This document shows positions 47,220-54,301 of a stretch of DNA of 58,865 bases, one piece after another (positions within the stretch are counted from its first letter, which is position 1; each line of letters begins with the position of its first letter). A program made the translations under genes and the position numbers. The notes under the pieces were generated by a model. That model did not search any database and was not told where the DNA came from. It saw only the letters and a program-made list of their open reading frames with translations. The stretch is from Flavobacterium sp. (GTDB lineage Bacteria; Bacteroidota; Bacteroidia; Flavobacteriales; Flavobacteriaceae), in the NCBI RefSeq assembly GCF_017985075.1, contig NZ_JAGNYF010000008.1, forward strand, positions 1 through 58,865, given 5' to 3'.

Positions 47220-47845
47220 ACCATTGTAATTTGATTGGTGAATTTGGCTTTAATACGACTATCGTGTGTAACAATAATTAAAGCGGCTTTGTATTCTTTA
47301 GATAATGATTCCAATAACTCAATTACATTGTCTGTATTTTTATCATCTAAACTTGATGTAGGTTCATCAGCTAATAATACTTTTGGCTCATTAATTAATG
47401 CACGAGCTATAGAAACACGTTGTTGTTGTCCGACACTCAATTGGCTTGGTTGTTTGTGCGCTTGTTCTAAAATATCTAATTTATTTAATAATTCTTTAGC
47501 GCGTTTGGTATGCTTTTTACCTGTAGCTAACCAACTTGCCATTTCTAAATTTTCTAAAACGGATAGCGAAGCAATAAAATGCGATTTTTGAAATACCACA
47601 CCAATATTTTTACCTCTAAACTTATCTGCTTTGCTTCCTTTAAGATTTGTGAAATCTGTATTATCAATTAAAATTTCACCAGAATTGGGTTGCAACATAC
47701 CTGCCAATATATGCAAATAGGTAGTTTTTCCTTTACCTGAATTTCCAGTTACTAAAATAGTACTTCCTGCCTGACAAAATAAATCAGGCATAATGAAATT
47801 TTGATCTTTATTATAAGAAAACGTGATGTTTTTAGTACTTATCAT
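47216..47845 (-). CDS. LolD/MacB-type ABC transporter ATP-binding protein
   Basis: A 209-residue ATPase with Walker A GNSGKGKTT (residues 34-42), Q-loop VVFQKSHF, signature LSVGQQQRVSIARAL (about 136-150), Walker B VLLADEPTSSLD (about 155) and H-loop IIVTHDS. It overlaps the permease start by 4 bases (ATGA) and is the first gene of the ATPase-permease-DUF3299-YjjG-secreted-protein run. Confidence 0.9.
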   Translation of the reverse strand: MISTKNITFSYNKDQNFIMPDLFCQAGSTILVTGNSGKGKTTYLHILAGMLQPNSGEILIDNTDFTNLKGSKADKFRGKNIGVVFQKSHFIASLSVLENLEMASWLATGKKHTKRAKELLNKLDILEQAHKQPSQLSVGQQQRVSIARALINEPKVLLADEPTSSLDDKNTDNVIELLESLSKEYKAALIIVTHDSRIKAKFTNQITMV

Positions 47846-47934
47846 TTTGTTCTGTATTATGTGGCAAGATAAGAATATTGAAATAAGATAGAAAATGTAT
47901 TAACAAAAATTTATCTCTATCAATTAAATGGCGG

Positions 47935-48405
47935 TTATGCTTCGTAATCTTCCACTAATAATCCTTTTTCTTCATTGTAATAAATTGCTAATGAACCATC
48001 AATAAAATCAAAATGAATAAAATTTTCGTTTCTGTTTTCGTAATCATTTACTGTATTTACAGATAAAAGAGGCGTTTTAATTTTATCTTTCCAAATAGTA
48101 GCTGCGCTCACATCTACTCTTTTTAACGAAAGCACTTCTTGAAATTTTTCGGCTAACATTTTTTGTTCCTCCTCAAAATTGTAGTTTGAAGAAATTGTAT
48201 AACCATTATCTTCTTCATTAATTTTGAAAAAATAAGTAGTTGTTTTATCAAAAACAATTTCAATAGTATCCACAAAAACAAATTTTTCTTCAGGGTTGAC
48301 TAAATTTATCCAAAAATGATAAAAAATAGCCGAAATATTTTGATGTTGTTTTATTTGTGAAACTAATCTTAAATCTTGTTTGGAAAATTGATATAATTCG
48401 TTCAT
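47935..48405 (-). CDS. conserved protein of unknown function
   Basis: A 156-residue soluble protein, acidic and rich in aromatic residues (YQFSKQDLRLV at the start, NFEEEQKMLAEKFQEVL near the middle), without signal peptide or membrane helix. The frame opens at 48432, but a -7 box TACTTTTG (minus strand, 48437-48430) overlaps that codon, so the ATG at 48405 is chosen. I do not recognise a family. Confidence 0.6.
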   Translation of the reverse strand: MNELYQFSKQDLRLVSQIKQHQNISAIFYHFWINLVNPEEKFVFVDTIEIVFDKTTTYFFKINEEDNGYTISSNYNFEEEQKMLAEKFQEVLSLKRVDVSAATIWKDKIKTPLLSVNTVNDYENRNENFIHFDFIDGSLAIYYNEEKGLLVEDYEA

Positions 48406-48429
48406 TGTATTGATTGTAAATTTATTTTG

Positions 48430-48437
48430 CAAAAGTA
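48430..48437 (-). promoter_or_regulatory. -7 box of the gene at 47935
   Basis: TACTTTTG on the minus strand, 24 bases upstream of the ATG at 48405. No strong -33 element. Confidence 0.45.
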
Positions 48438-48521
48438 CATTAACTATTTTAAAGACATAGATACATAGATTTTTTTTATTTATGTTTTTGAAAACAAATC
48501 AAAAAAATCTGCGTACCCATA

Positions 48522-49205
48522 CTAAAAAATACCCGAATCTTTAAAGCTTAAATATCCAAATTCAGTAACAATAATGTGGTCTAATACTAAAACATCTAAA
48601 GTTTGACCTGCAACTTTTAGCTTTTTAGTCAATTGCAAATCGGGTTCACTGGCTTGTAATTTGCCAGATGGATGATTATGGCATAAAATTATTGATGTGG
48701 CGTGATATTCAAAAGCAGTTTTGAAAACCATTCTATTATCTACAACAGTTCCTGTGATACCGCCTTTACTAATTTGCGATTTATGAATTACTTTATTTGA
48801 ATTATTTAAATATAATACCCAAAATTCTTCGTGAGGTAATTCTCCAATTATGGGTTGCATAATTTCAAATATATTTTTACTTGATGTGATTTTTGGTAAC
48901 TCTGTAGCTTCTTCTAATCTTCTTCTTCTCCCTAATTCTAAAGCAGCAACAATACTTATAGCTTTTGCTTCGCCGATACCTTTAAATTGAATTAATTGAT
49001 GAACTGAGAGTTTACTAAGTTGATTGAGATTATTGTTTGATGCTGCTAAAATTCGCTGACACAATTGCACTGCGCTATCATTTCTTGAGCCTGAACCTAT
49101 TAATATAGCTAATAATTCCGAATCGGATAAGGTTGACTTACCTTTAAGTTGAAGTTTTTCTCGTGGACGATCGTCTTCAGCCCACTGATTAATTGGCGTG
49201 TACAT
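48522..49205 (-). CDS. radC: RadC/JAB-domain protein
   Basis: A 227-residue RadC-family protein with an N-terminal helix-hairpin-helix region ([24 protein letters not shown], about 71-94) and a JAB metallo-domain (about 105-225) with ILCHNHPSGKLQASEPDLQLT, the zinc-binding HxHPSG...D motif. It was named for a supposed repair role; actual function is unsettled. It has a full-consensus promoter. Confidence 0.93.
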   Translation of the reverse strand: MYTPINQWAEDDRPREKLQLKGKSTLSDSELLAILIGSGSRNDSAVQLCQRILAASNNNLNQLSKLSVHQLIQFKGIGEAKAISIVAALELGRRRRLEEATELPKITSSKNIFEIMQPIIGELPHEEFWVLYLNNSNKVIHKSQISKGGITGTVVDNRMVFKTAFEYHATSIILCHNHPSGKLQASEPDLQLTKKLKVAGQTLDVLVLDHIIVTEFGYLSFKDSGIF

Positions 49206-49233
49206 AAAAATTTATTTTGGCGTTTATAAAAAT

Positions 49234-49264
49234 CAAATGTAAAATTATTTTTAAGTCTTTCAAA
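49234..49264 (-). promoter_or_regulatory. promoter of radC
   Basis: On the minus strand TTTG (49264-49261), exactly 19 bases, then TACATTTG (49241-49234), 28 bases before the ATG. Full consensus. Confidence 0.75.
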
Positions 49265-49306
49265 ATAAAACGATTGTAATTGCGTTAATTATTAAAACCC
49301 AAACTT

Positions 49307-49957
49307 ATGAATTACATTTTCATTATAACTTTTTTATTAAGTTTTACTTCTTGTAACAAACAAGAAACACTTTCTGATACAACAATTTTAATTTCCGAAA
49401 AACAAGAAATTTATTCAATTGAAAACCCAAATTCATTTGCAGAAAAGTTATCAAATGCAGCGATTCAAATTATTGATAAAGATGTTGTTTATACACCCGA
49501 TTATGTGAAATTAAAATATCCAAATGGCGATGTTCCAGCAAAAACTGGCGTTTGCACAGACGTAATAATTCGTGCTTACAGAAAATTAAATATCGATTTA
49601 CAAAAAGAAGTTCACGAAGATATGGTGGCGAATTTCACAAAATATCCTAACTTAAAAAAATGGGGATTAAAAACTACAGATAAAAATATCGACCACAGAA
49701 GAGTCCCAAATTTAGAAGTATTCTTTGGTAGAAAAGGAAAAACGTTATCAATTACTCAAAACGCAAACGATTATAAAACTGGCGAAATTGTAACTTGGAT
49801 GATCCATGATAAATTGCCGCATATTGGAATTATTACCCATTTAAAATCGAAAGATGGAAAACGTAATTTAATTGTACACAATATTGGTAACGGACAAGTT
49901 TTAGAAGATTGTTTATTTAGTTATACGATAGTTGGACATTTTAAATATGGAAAATAA
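49307..49957 (+). CDS. DUF1287 lipoprotein
   Basis: A 216-residue lipoprotein with lipobox SFTSC (Cys16) and a DUF1287 domain (about 45-215). Family motifs are YTPDYVKLKYPNGDVPAKTG, VCTDVIIRAYRK (Cys about 86), DHRRVPNLEVFF (about 143), TGEIVTWMI and PHIGIITH. The Cys and two His positions recall an NlpC/P60-like papain fold, so a peptidoglycan-linked hydrolase or transferase is possible. No activity is established. Confidence 0.85.
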   Translation: MNYIFIITFLLSFTSCNKQETLSDTTILISEKQEIYSIENPNSFAEKLSNAAIQIIDKDVVYTPDYVKLKYPNGDVPAKTGVCTDVIIRAYRKLNIDLQKEVHEDMVANFTKYPNLKKWGLKTTDKNIDHRRVPNLEVFFGRKGKTLSITQNANDYKTGEIVTWMIHDKLPHIGIITHLKSKDGKRNLIVHNIGNGQVLEDCLFSYTIVGHFKYGK

Positions 49958-50024
49958 TTTGAAGATTAATTAATTTGAGGATTTGAAAATGTCTACTCAA
50001 TTTTCAAATCTTCAAATTATCAAA
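49958..50024. repeat. inverted pair of octamer repeats between convergent genes
   Basis: Left arm TTTGAAGA, TTAATTAA, TTTGAGGA, TTTGAAAA (49958-49989); right arm TTTTCAAA, TCTTCAAA, TTATCAAA (50001-50024). The arms are near reverse complements with an 11-base loop. They fill the whole spacer between the DUF1287 gene and mpl and probably end transcription in both directions. Confidence 0.75.
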
Positions 50025-51380
50025 TTAGTTCATCAAATTTTTCACTTCATCAAAATTCAATCCGCCATAATTTCCTGAACTCATTAAAAGTAAAGCAGAA
50101 TTATTAAAATCTTGTGCAAATAAATAGTCTTTAAATTCTGCTGGGTTCGTATAAATAATTAAATCTTTTCTATTGAATGATTGTGCAATTTGTTCATAAG
50201 ATACTTCGTCTAATTGTTTAATTTTTACCGCATCTGGTGAATAAAAAACAACAGCTACATCTGCTGCGTCTAATGCACCTTCGTATTCTTTTAAAAATTC
50301 GGCATTTAAACTACTGTACGTATGTAATTCTAAACAAGCAATTAATTTTCTATCAGGATATTGATCTTTAACTGCTTTTGTAGTGGCTGAAACTTTACTT
50401 GGCGAATGTGCAAAATCTTTGTAAGCGACTTTATTACTGCTTTCTGCAATTTTCTCTAAACGCTTACTTGCGCCTTTGAAAGTAGCTATCGCTTCGTAAA
50501 AATCAACCTCATCTACACCCATACATTGACAAATCCATTTGGCACCCGCTAAATTATTTAAATTATGTGCGCCAAAAACTTCAATTGGCATGGGGCCTTC
50601 TGGCGTGTCTAATAAAGTAGTTCCGTTTTCAACAGTATAACTTGGTGTTTGATAGGCAATTTTACGAATTGGGTTTGTAGTTTCTTCGGCTACTTGTTTT
50701 ACGGTTGTGTCTTCTTCATTATACACTAAAATACCGCCATTTGTAATTTGCGAAGTGAAAATACTAAATTGTTCTACATAATTTTCAAACGTAGGAAACA
50801 CATTAATATGGTCCCAAGCAATTCCTGAAAGCAAGGCAATATTTGGTTGATACAAATGAAATTTTGGTCGTCTATCCATAGGAGAAGATAAATATTCATC
50901 ACCTTCTAAAACTATAAAATCGTTAGTTTCTGTTAGATGCACCATTGTGTCAAATCCTTCTAATTGTGCGCCAACCATATAATCTACTTCAATATTATGA
51001 TAATGCATTACGTGTAAAATCATAGAAGTAATAGTTGTTTTCCCGTGAGAACCACCAATTACAACGCGAGTTTTGCTTTTAGATTGTTCATATAAAAATT
51101 CTGGATACGAATAAATTTTCAATCCTAATTCTTGTGCTTTCAACAATTCAGGATTATCTTCCTTAGCGTGCATTCCCAAAATAACAGCTTCAATATCAGT
51201 TGTGATTTTCTCAGGAAACCAACCCATTTCAACAGGTAATAATCCTTTCTTTTCTAATCGAGATTTAGAAGGTTCGAAAATAGCATCATCGCTACCTGTT
51301 ATTTGATATCCTTTATTATGTAACGCTAATGCTAAATTGTGCATGGCTGCTCCGCCAATGGCTATGAAATGTGTACGCAT
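50025..51380 (-). CDS. mpl: UDP-MurNAc:tripeptide ligase Mpl (muropeptide recycling)
   Basis: A 451-residue Mur-ligase-family enzyme that joins recycled L-Ala-gamma-D-Glu-meso-DAP to UDP-MurNAc. It has an N-terminal Rossmann region (HFIAIGGAAMHNLALAL, ITGSDDAIFEPS), the ATP loop GSHGKTTITSMI (about residues 109-120), the Mpl-type VGAQLEGFDTMV (about 136) and the C-terminal KDFAHSPSKVSATTKAV. The AxxHNLALAL start and VGAxxEGF segment favour Mpl over MurC. NamZ at 1876-3108 would act in the same recycling scheme. Confidence 0.88.
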   Translation of the reverse strand: MRTHFIAIGGAAMHNLALALHNKGYQITGSDDAIFEPSKSRLEKKGLLPVEMGWFPEKITTDIEAVILGMHAKEDNPELLKAQELGLKIYSYPEFLYEQSKSKTRVVIGGSHGKTTITSMILHVMHYHNIEVDYMVGAQLEGFDTMVHLTETNDFIVLEGDEYLSSPMDRRPKFHLYQPNIALLSGIAWDHINVFPTFENYVEQFSIFTSQITNGGILVYNEEDTTVKQVAEETTNPIRKIAYQTPSYTVENGTTLLDTPEGPMPIEVFGAHNLNNLAGAKWICQCMGVDEVDFYEAIATFKGASKRLEKIAESSNKVAYKDFAHSPSKVSATTKAVKDQYPDRKLIACLELHTYSSLNAEFLKEYEGALDAADVAVVFYSPDAVKIKQLDEVSYEQIAQSFNRKDLIIYTNPAEFKDYLFAQDFNNSALLLMSSGNYGGLNFDEVKNLMN

Positions 51381-51385
51381 GTGAT

Positions 51386-51420
51386 ATGGTTAATGGTGAA
51401 AGATATATGGCAAAAGGTAA
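51386..51420. repeat. degenerate 5 x 7-bp repeat upstream of mpl
   Basis: Units ATGGTTA, ATGGTGA, AAGATAT, ATGGCAA, AAGGTAA, starting 6 bases before the mpl ATG and extending toward the TPR gene. Confidence 0.55.
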
Positions 51421-51452
51421 AGTTTATCCTCTACCTAAAACCATTTACCTAA

Positions 51453-52127
51453 TTACTTTTTAATGTTTTGTGCTTTATTTTTATCTTTTAACTTATACAT
51501 ATATAAATCGTATAATTTGGCATATGTTATGGCTGATTTCCCTATTTGATGTGCTTTTATTAAATTTACTTCTGCAGCTTTATATCTTTTGTAATATACA
51601 TCAATATAGCCTTTTGCCAAATAACCCTCTACTTTTGAAATGGCCAAAAGCTCATCTGCATATTTCAATGCTTTAGTTTCGCTACCGCCAATAATACCAG
51701 GCAATTCAATATATAACATTACTAACGCCCATCGCGATTCAAGATGTTTTTTATCTAAATTAGCAGCCGTTAAAAAAGCGGTTTCTATATCTCCTATCAT
51801 ACCAACTGCTTTAAATTTATTTACAGATTTGGCTTTCATTCCTAATGCGCCGCCATATTTAAACCAATACGTAGCGCTATTTGGGTTTTGAAGTTTTAAT
51901 TTTTTATAATAAGCAATTGCGACATCCCATTTTTTTGAATTTCCAGCAATATCACCTAAATATTCAATGGTTTTTAGATGGTTGGGATCTGATTTTAAGT
52001 AACTTTCAAATACCGCTTTGGCTTCTTCAAACTTTTTTTCTTTGTATAACTTTTCTGCTTTCTCAAACAAAGTCTGAGAAATTAAGCACTGTGAAAATAA
52101 TAAGAAAAAGAAAAAGAGTTTTTTCAT
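51453..52127 (-). CDS. secreted TPR protein
   Basis: A 224-residue protein with a signal peptide (about 1-17, CLISQ) and TPR units (about 20-55 EKLYKEKKFEEAKAVFESYLKSDPN, 56-95, 165-200). A presumed periplasmic or envelope adaptor without a known partner. A promoter (TTG 52174-52172, 20 bases, TATTTTTG 52151-52144) lies about 16 bases before the ATG. Confidence 0.75.
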   Translation of the reverse strand: MKKLFFFFLLFSQCLISQTLFEKAEKLYKEKKFEEAKAVFESYLKSDPNHLKTIEYLGDIAGNSKKWDVAIAYYKKLKLQNPNSATYWFKYGGALGMKAKSVNKFKAVGMIGDIETAFLTAANLDKKHLESRWALVMLYIELPGIIGGSETKALKYADELLAISKVEGYLAKGYIDVYYKRYKAAEVNLIKAHQIGKSAITYAKLYDLYMYKLKDKNKAQNIKK

Positions 52128-52143
52128 AAATTAAATTTATTTT

Positions 52144-52174
52144 CAAAAATAAGAAAACAATTCGTTTTTATCAA
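52144..52174 (-). promoter_or_regulatory. promoter of the TPR gene at 51453
   Basis: On the minus strand TTG, spacing 20, TATTTTTG; 16 bases before the start codon, giving a very short leader. Confidence 0.5.
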
Positions 52175-52204
52175 TAAAAAAGAAATACTAAATACGTGAT
52201 TTGT

Positions 52205-53350
52205 TTATTTAAATGGGTGACGTTGTTGCCAAACGGTTTCGGGTTCTAAATTTTTAAATATTTTTCCTAAAAATCTATTGACTAATGGATTACTATGGTA
52301 GATGAAACCCGACATCAAAACAGGTGTCGCTCCTATTGAACTTTTAATTTCTAAGGCTGTTCTACCAAATATAATTTTTTTGAAATTATGAGTAATTCCA
52401 AATTCTGTCATATTGTACAACATATTCAAATACAACATTTTATCTTTTTGAACTTGATCATCGTATCCTAAAAAATAGGTTTCTAAAACCGAATCATTTA
52501 ACAAAACGGAATGAAATCCCACTAATTTTTCATTTAAAAAATAACCAAAAATTTTAAAACCATGACCACATTGTTTTTTAAATGTTGAAAAGTGGTTTTC
52601 TGCTAAAAAGAATGTATTAAATGGTGCGTTTTTCGCTACGTAATGATATAATTCATTGATTCGAGATTCAAATGAAACTACTTCATTTACGTCTAATTCT
52701 TTTACAGAAATTCCTTCAAATTTTTTATGCGCTCTTTTATATTGATCTCGATATTTTTTTGAAAAGGCATTAAAATAATCTTCATTTGATTTCCAATTCG
52801 TTGGTATTTCGAAAATCATATTGGGTTGCGTATTGAATTCGTATATTTTATCGAAAGCATATTTTTTAAATTCTACAGCACAATTCTGATAAAAATCTTT
52901 AAAAGAAATCAAATGAATTTTAATCCCTTTTTGTTTGAAATACGCTTCTAATTCTTTTGAACTTTGTTTTAAAATATAACTAACTTCCTCAAAACTGATT
53001 TCTTTCTGAAAAGCAAAAGCATTTTGACCGGTAATCATGTTATTTCCAATAAACAATGTATGTGAAGCAAAATTTCGAAAAATAAAATTTCGAATAAATT
53101 TTTTAAAAAAGTTATCTCTTTCTCCAAACGATTCTAATTTATTTAAATCTAAATATTGGGCTAAAGAAACACCTATTAGTTCTAAATCCTCATAAAATCC
53201 AATATAAAAACATTGCATATTTGTTGGCGCCGAACGTTCTAAAACTTCTAAATAAGGAAGTTGTAAGAAATGATTAGCAACGGCAACTGCATTCCAATTT
53301 TCTGGAACGTCTTTTATTGAATCGAATATTTTTAATGTAATTTTTTTCAA
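52205..53350 (-). CDS. GNAT/FemAB-like acyltransferase-fold protein
   Basis: A protein of about 382 residues with no signal peptide. The central part (SKKYRDQYKRAHKKFEGISVKELD, about residues 195-220) and C-terminal half (FGYFLNEKLVGFHSVLLND) resemble the acyl-CoA N-acyltransferase fold of FemAB or peptidoglycan-associated GNAT proteins. The frame opens at a GTG (53368), but that codon lies inside the terminator stem of the upstream gene. The TTG at 53350 (MKKITLKIFDSIKDVPENW) is therefore the more likely start. Substrate unknown. Confidence 0.65.
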   Translation of the reverse strand: MKKITLKIFDSIKDVPENWNAVAVANHFLQLPYLEVLERSAPTNMQCFYIGFYEDLELIGVSLAQYLDLNKLESFGERDNFFKKFIRNFIFRNFASHTLFIGNNMITGQNAFAFQKEISFEEVSYILKQSSKELEAYFKQKGIKIHLISFKDFYQNCAVEFKKYAFDKIYEFNTQPNMIFEIPTNWKSNEDYFNAFSKKYRDQYKRAHKKFEGISVKELDVNEVVSFESRINELYHYVAKNAPFNTFFLAENHFSTFKKQCGHGFKIFGYFLNEKLVGFHSVLLNDSVLETYFLGYDDQVQKDKMLYLNMLYNMTEFGITHNFKKIIFGRTALEIKSSIGATPVLMSGFIYHSNPLVNRFLGKIFKNLEPETVWQQRHPFK

Positions 53351-53359
53351 GGCATAAAA

Positions 53360-53381
53360 AAGTCCCACAAATGTAGGACTT
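53360..53381 (-). terminator. terminator of the DUF1761 gene
   Basis: Arms AAGTCCCACA and TGTAGGACTT with a 2-base loop; the single mismatch becomes a G-U pair in minus-strand RNA, followed by a T-run. It overlaps the extended reading frame of the next gene. Confidence 0.8.
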
Positions 53382-53403
53382 CTATTTTATAAATAAATGT
53401 TAA

Positions 53404-53886
53404 TTATTTCCAACCGCAAATTATTGCACCCATAATTGTTAATGAAACCATCCAATACCCTGAAGTAACTACTATATATTTCCAAGATTTTTGTTCAAAT
53501 AAACTATTTATTGCTGTAATTGGTAAAACAAAAAATAATCCTGTAAAAAAACCATGAAGCGCACCATGTTGAAAACTTCTAAATGCATCTCCGTAATCTG
53601 CCATAAATGCTGCATACGACGGTAGCGCTTTTGTAGCATCTCCACCAACCATGCCTAACGCACCAAATTGATGAATTACTATTCCAGATAATGTAAATGA
53701 AATTAAAAAAGAATAAAAAATGGTTAATCCAAAAACTTTAAGCATGTTACTTTGACGGGCTTTTTCTTCAGTCATTCCTGTTTCGTTCATCCAAATTGTT
53801 CCAAAAACTTTCGGATTGTACCAAACAAAGCCTACAATTAATGAAACAAAAGTGGCTGCTAAAATTGCATAAAAATTAAAAGGCAT
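53404..53886 (-). CDS. DUF1761 family membrane protein
   Basis: A 160-residue inner-membrane protein with four predicted helices (about 5-24, 48-70, 107-128, 135-157). It matches DUF1761 in FVWYNPKVFGTIWMNETGMT (about 20-39) and the closing GYWMVSLTIMGAIICGW. No function is established. A -7 box TATATTTG lies at 53921-53914 on the minus strand. Confidence 0.8.
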   Translation of the reverse strand: MPFNFYAILAATFVSLIVGFVWYNPKVFGTIWMNETGMTEEKARQSNMLKVFGLTIFYSFLISFTLSGIVIHQFGALGMVGGDATKALPSYAAFMADYGDAFRSFQHGALHGFFTGLFFVLPITAINSLFEQKSWKYIVVTSGYWMVSLTIMGAIICGWK

Positions 53887-53937
53887 AATGAAATTTTTAA
53901 TTGGTTAATAAATCAAATATAATAATTTTTTATAAAA

Positions 53938-54288
53938 TTAATGCTTTGCTTCTGTTCGATACAAACAACAACCGTGAATTTTGTCATAATCTTCATCTGT
54001 AGCTTTTATATCTTTAGTGTCATGACCTACTTTTGCAATGGCTTTTTCTATATCTAAAACAGTACATTTTGATTCATCTATAATTAAATGTAGGTCTTGA
54101 TGGTCTGCGTGCCAAACAGCGCTTTTTACTCCTTTTACAGAAAACGCGGCTTTTTCAATACGTTTTTTACACATATCACAATTACCATTTACCTCAATTT
54201 CTACTTTTTTATTTTTATTAGGTTGTTCTTGTGCGTTTGCATTCATTCCAAAAAAGGCAAACACTACTACTAATACTATTTTTTTCAT
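53938..54288 (-). CDS. secreted heavy-metal-associated (HMA) domain protein
   Basis: A 116-residue protein with a signal peptide (about 1-19, NANAQ) and an HMA/CopZ-like ferredoxin fold (about 29-95) with metal motif GNCDMC (Cys37, Cys40) and a C-terminal HGCCLYR. It is thus a periplasmic metallochaperone, probably for copper. It lies 13 bases after the TonB-dependent receptor gene and likely shares its mRNA. Confidence 0.88.
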   Translation of the reverse strand: MKKIVLVVVFAFFGMNANAQEQPNKNKKVEIEVNGNCDMCKKRIEKAAFSVKGVKSAVWHADHQDLHLIIDESKCTVLDIEKAIAKVGHDTKDIKATDEDYDKIHGCCLYRTEAKH

Positions 54289-54301
54289 AATTTTTTGTTT
54301 T

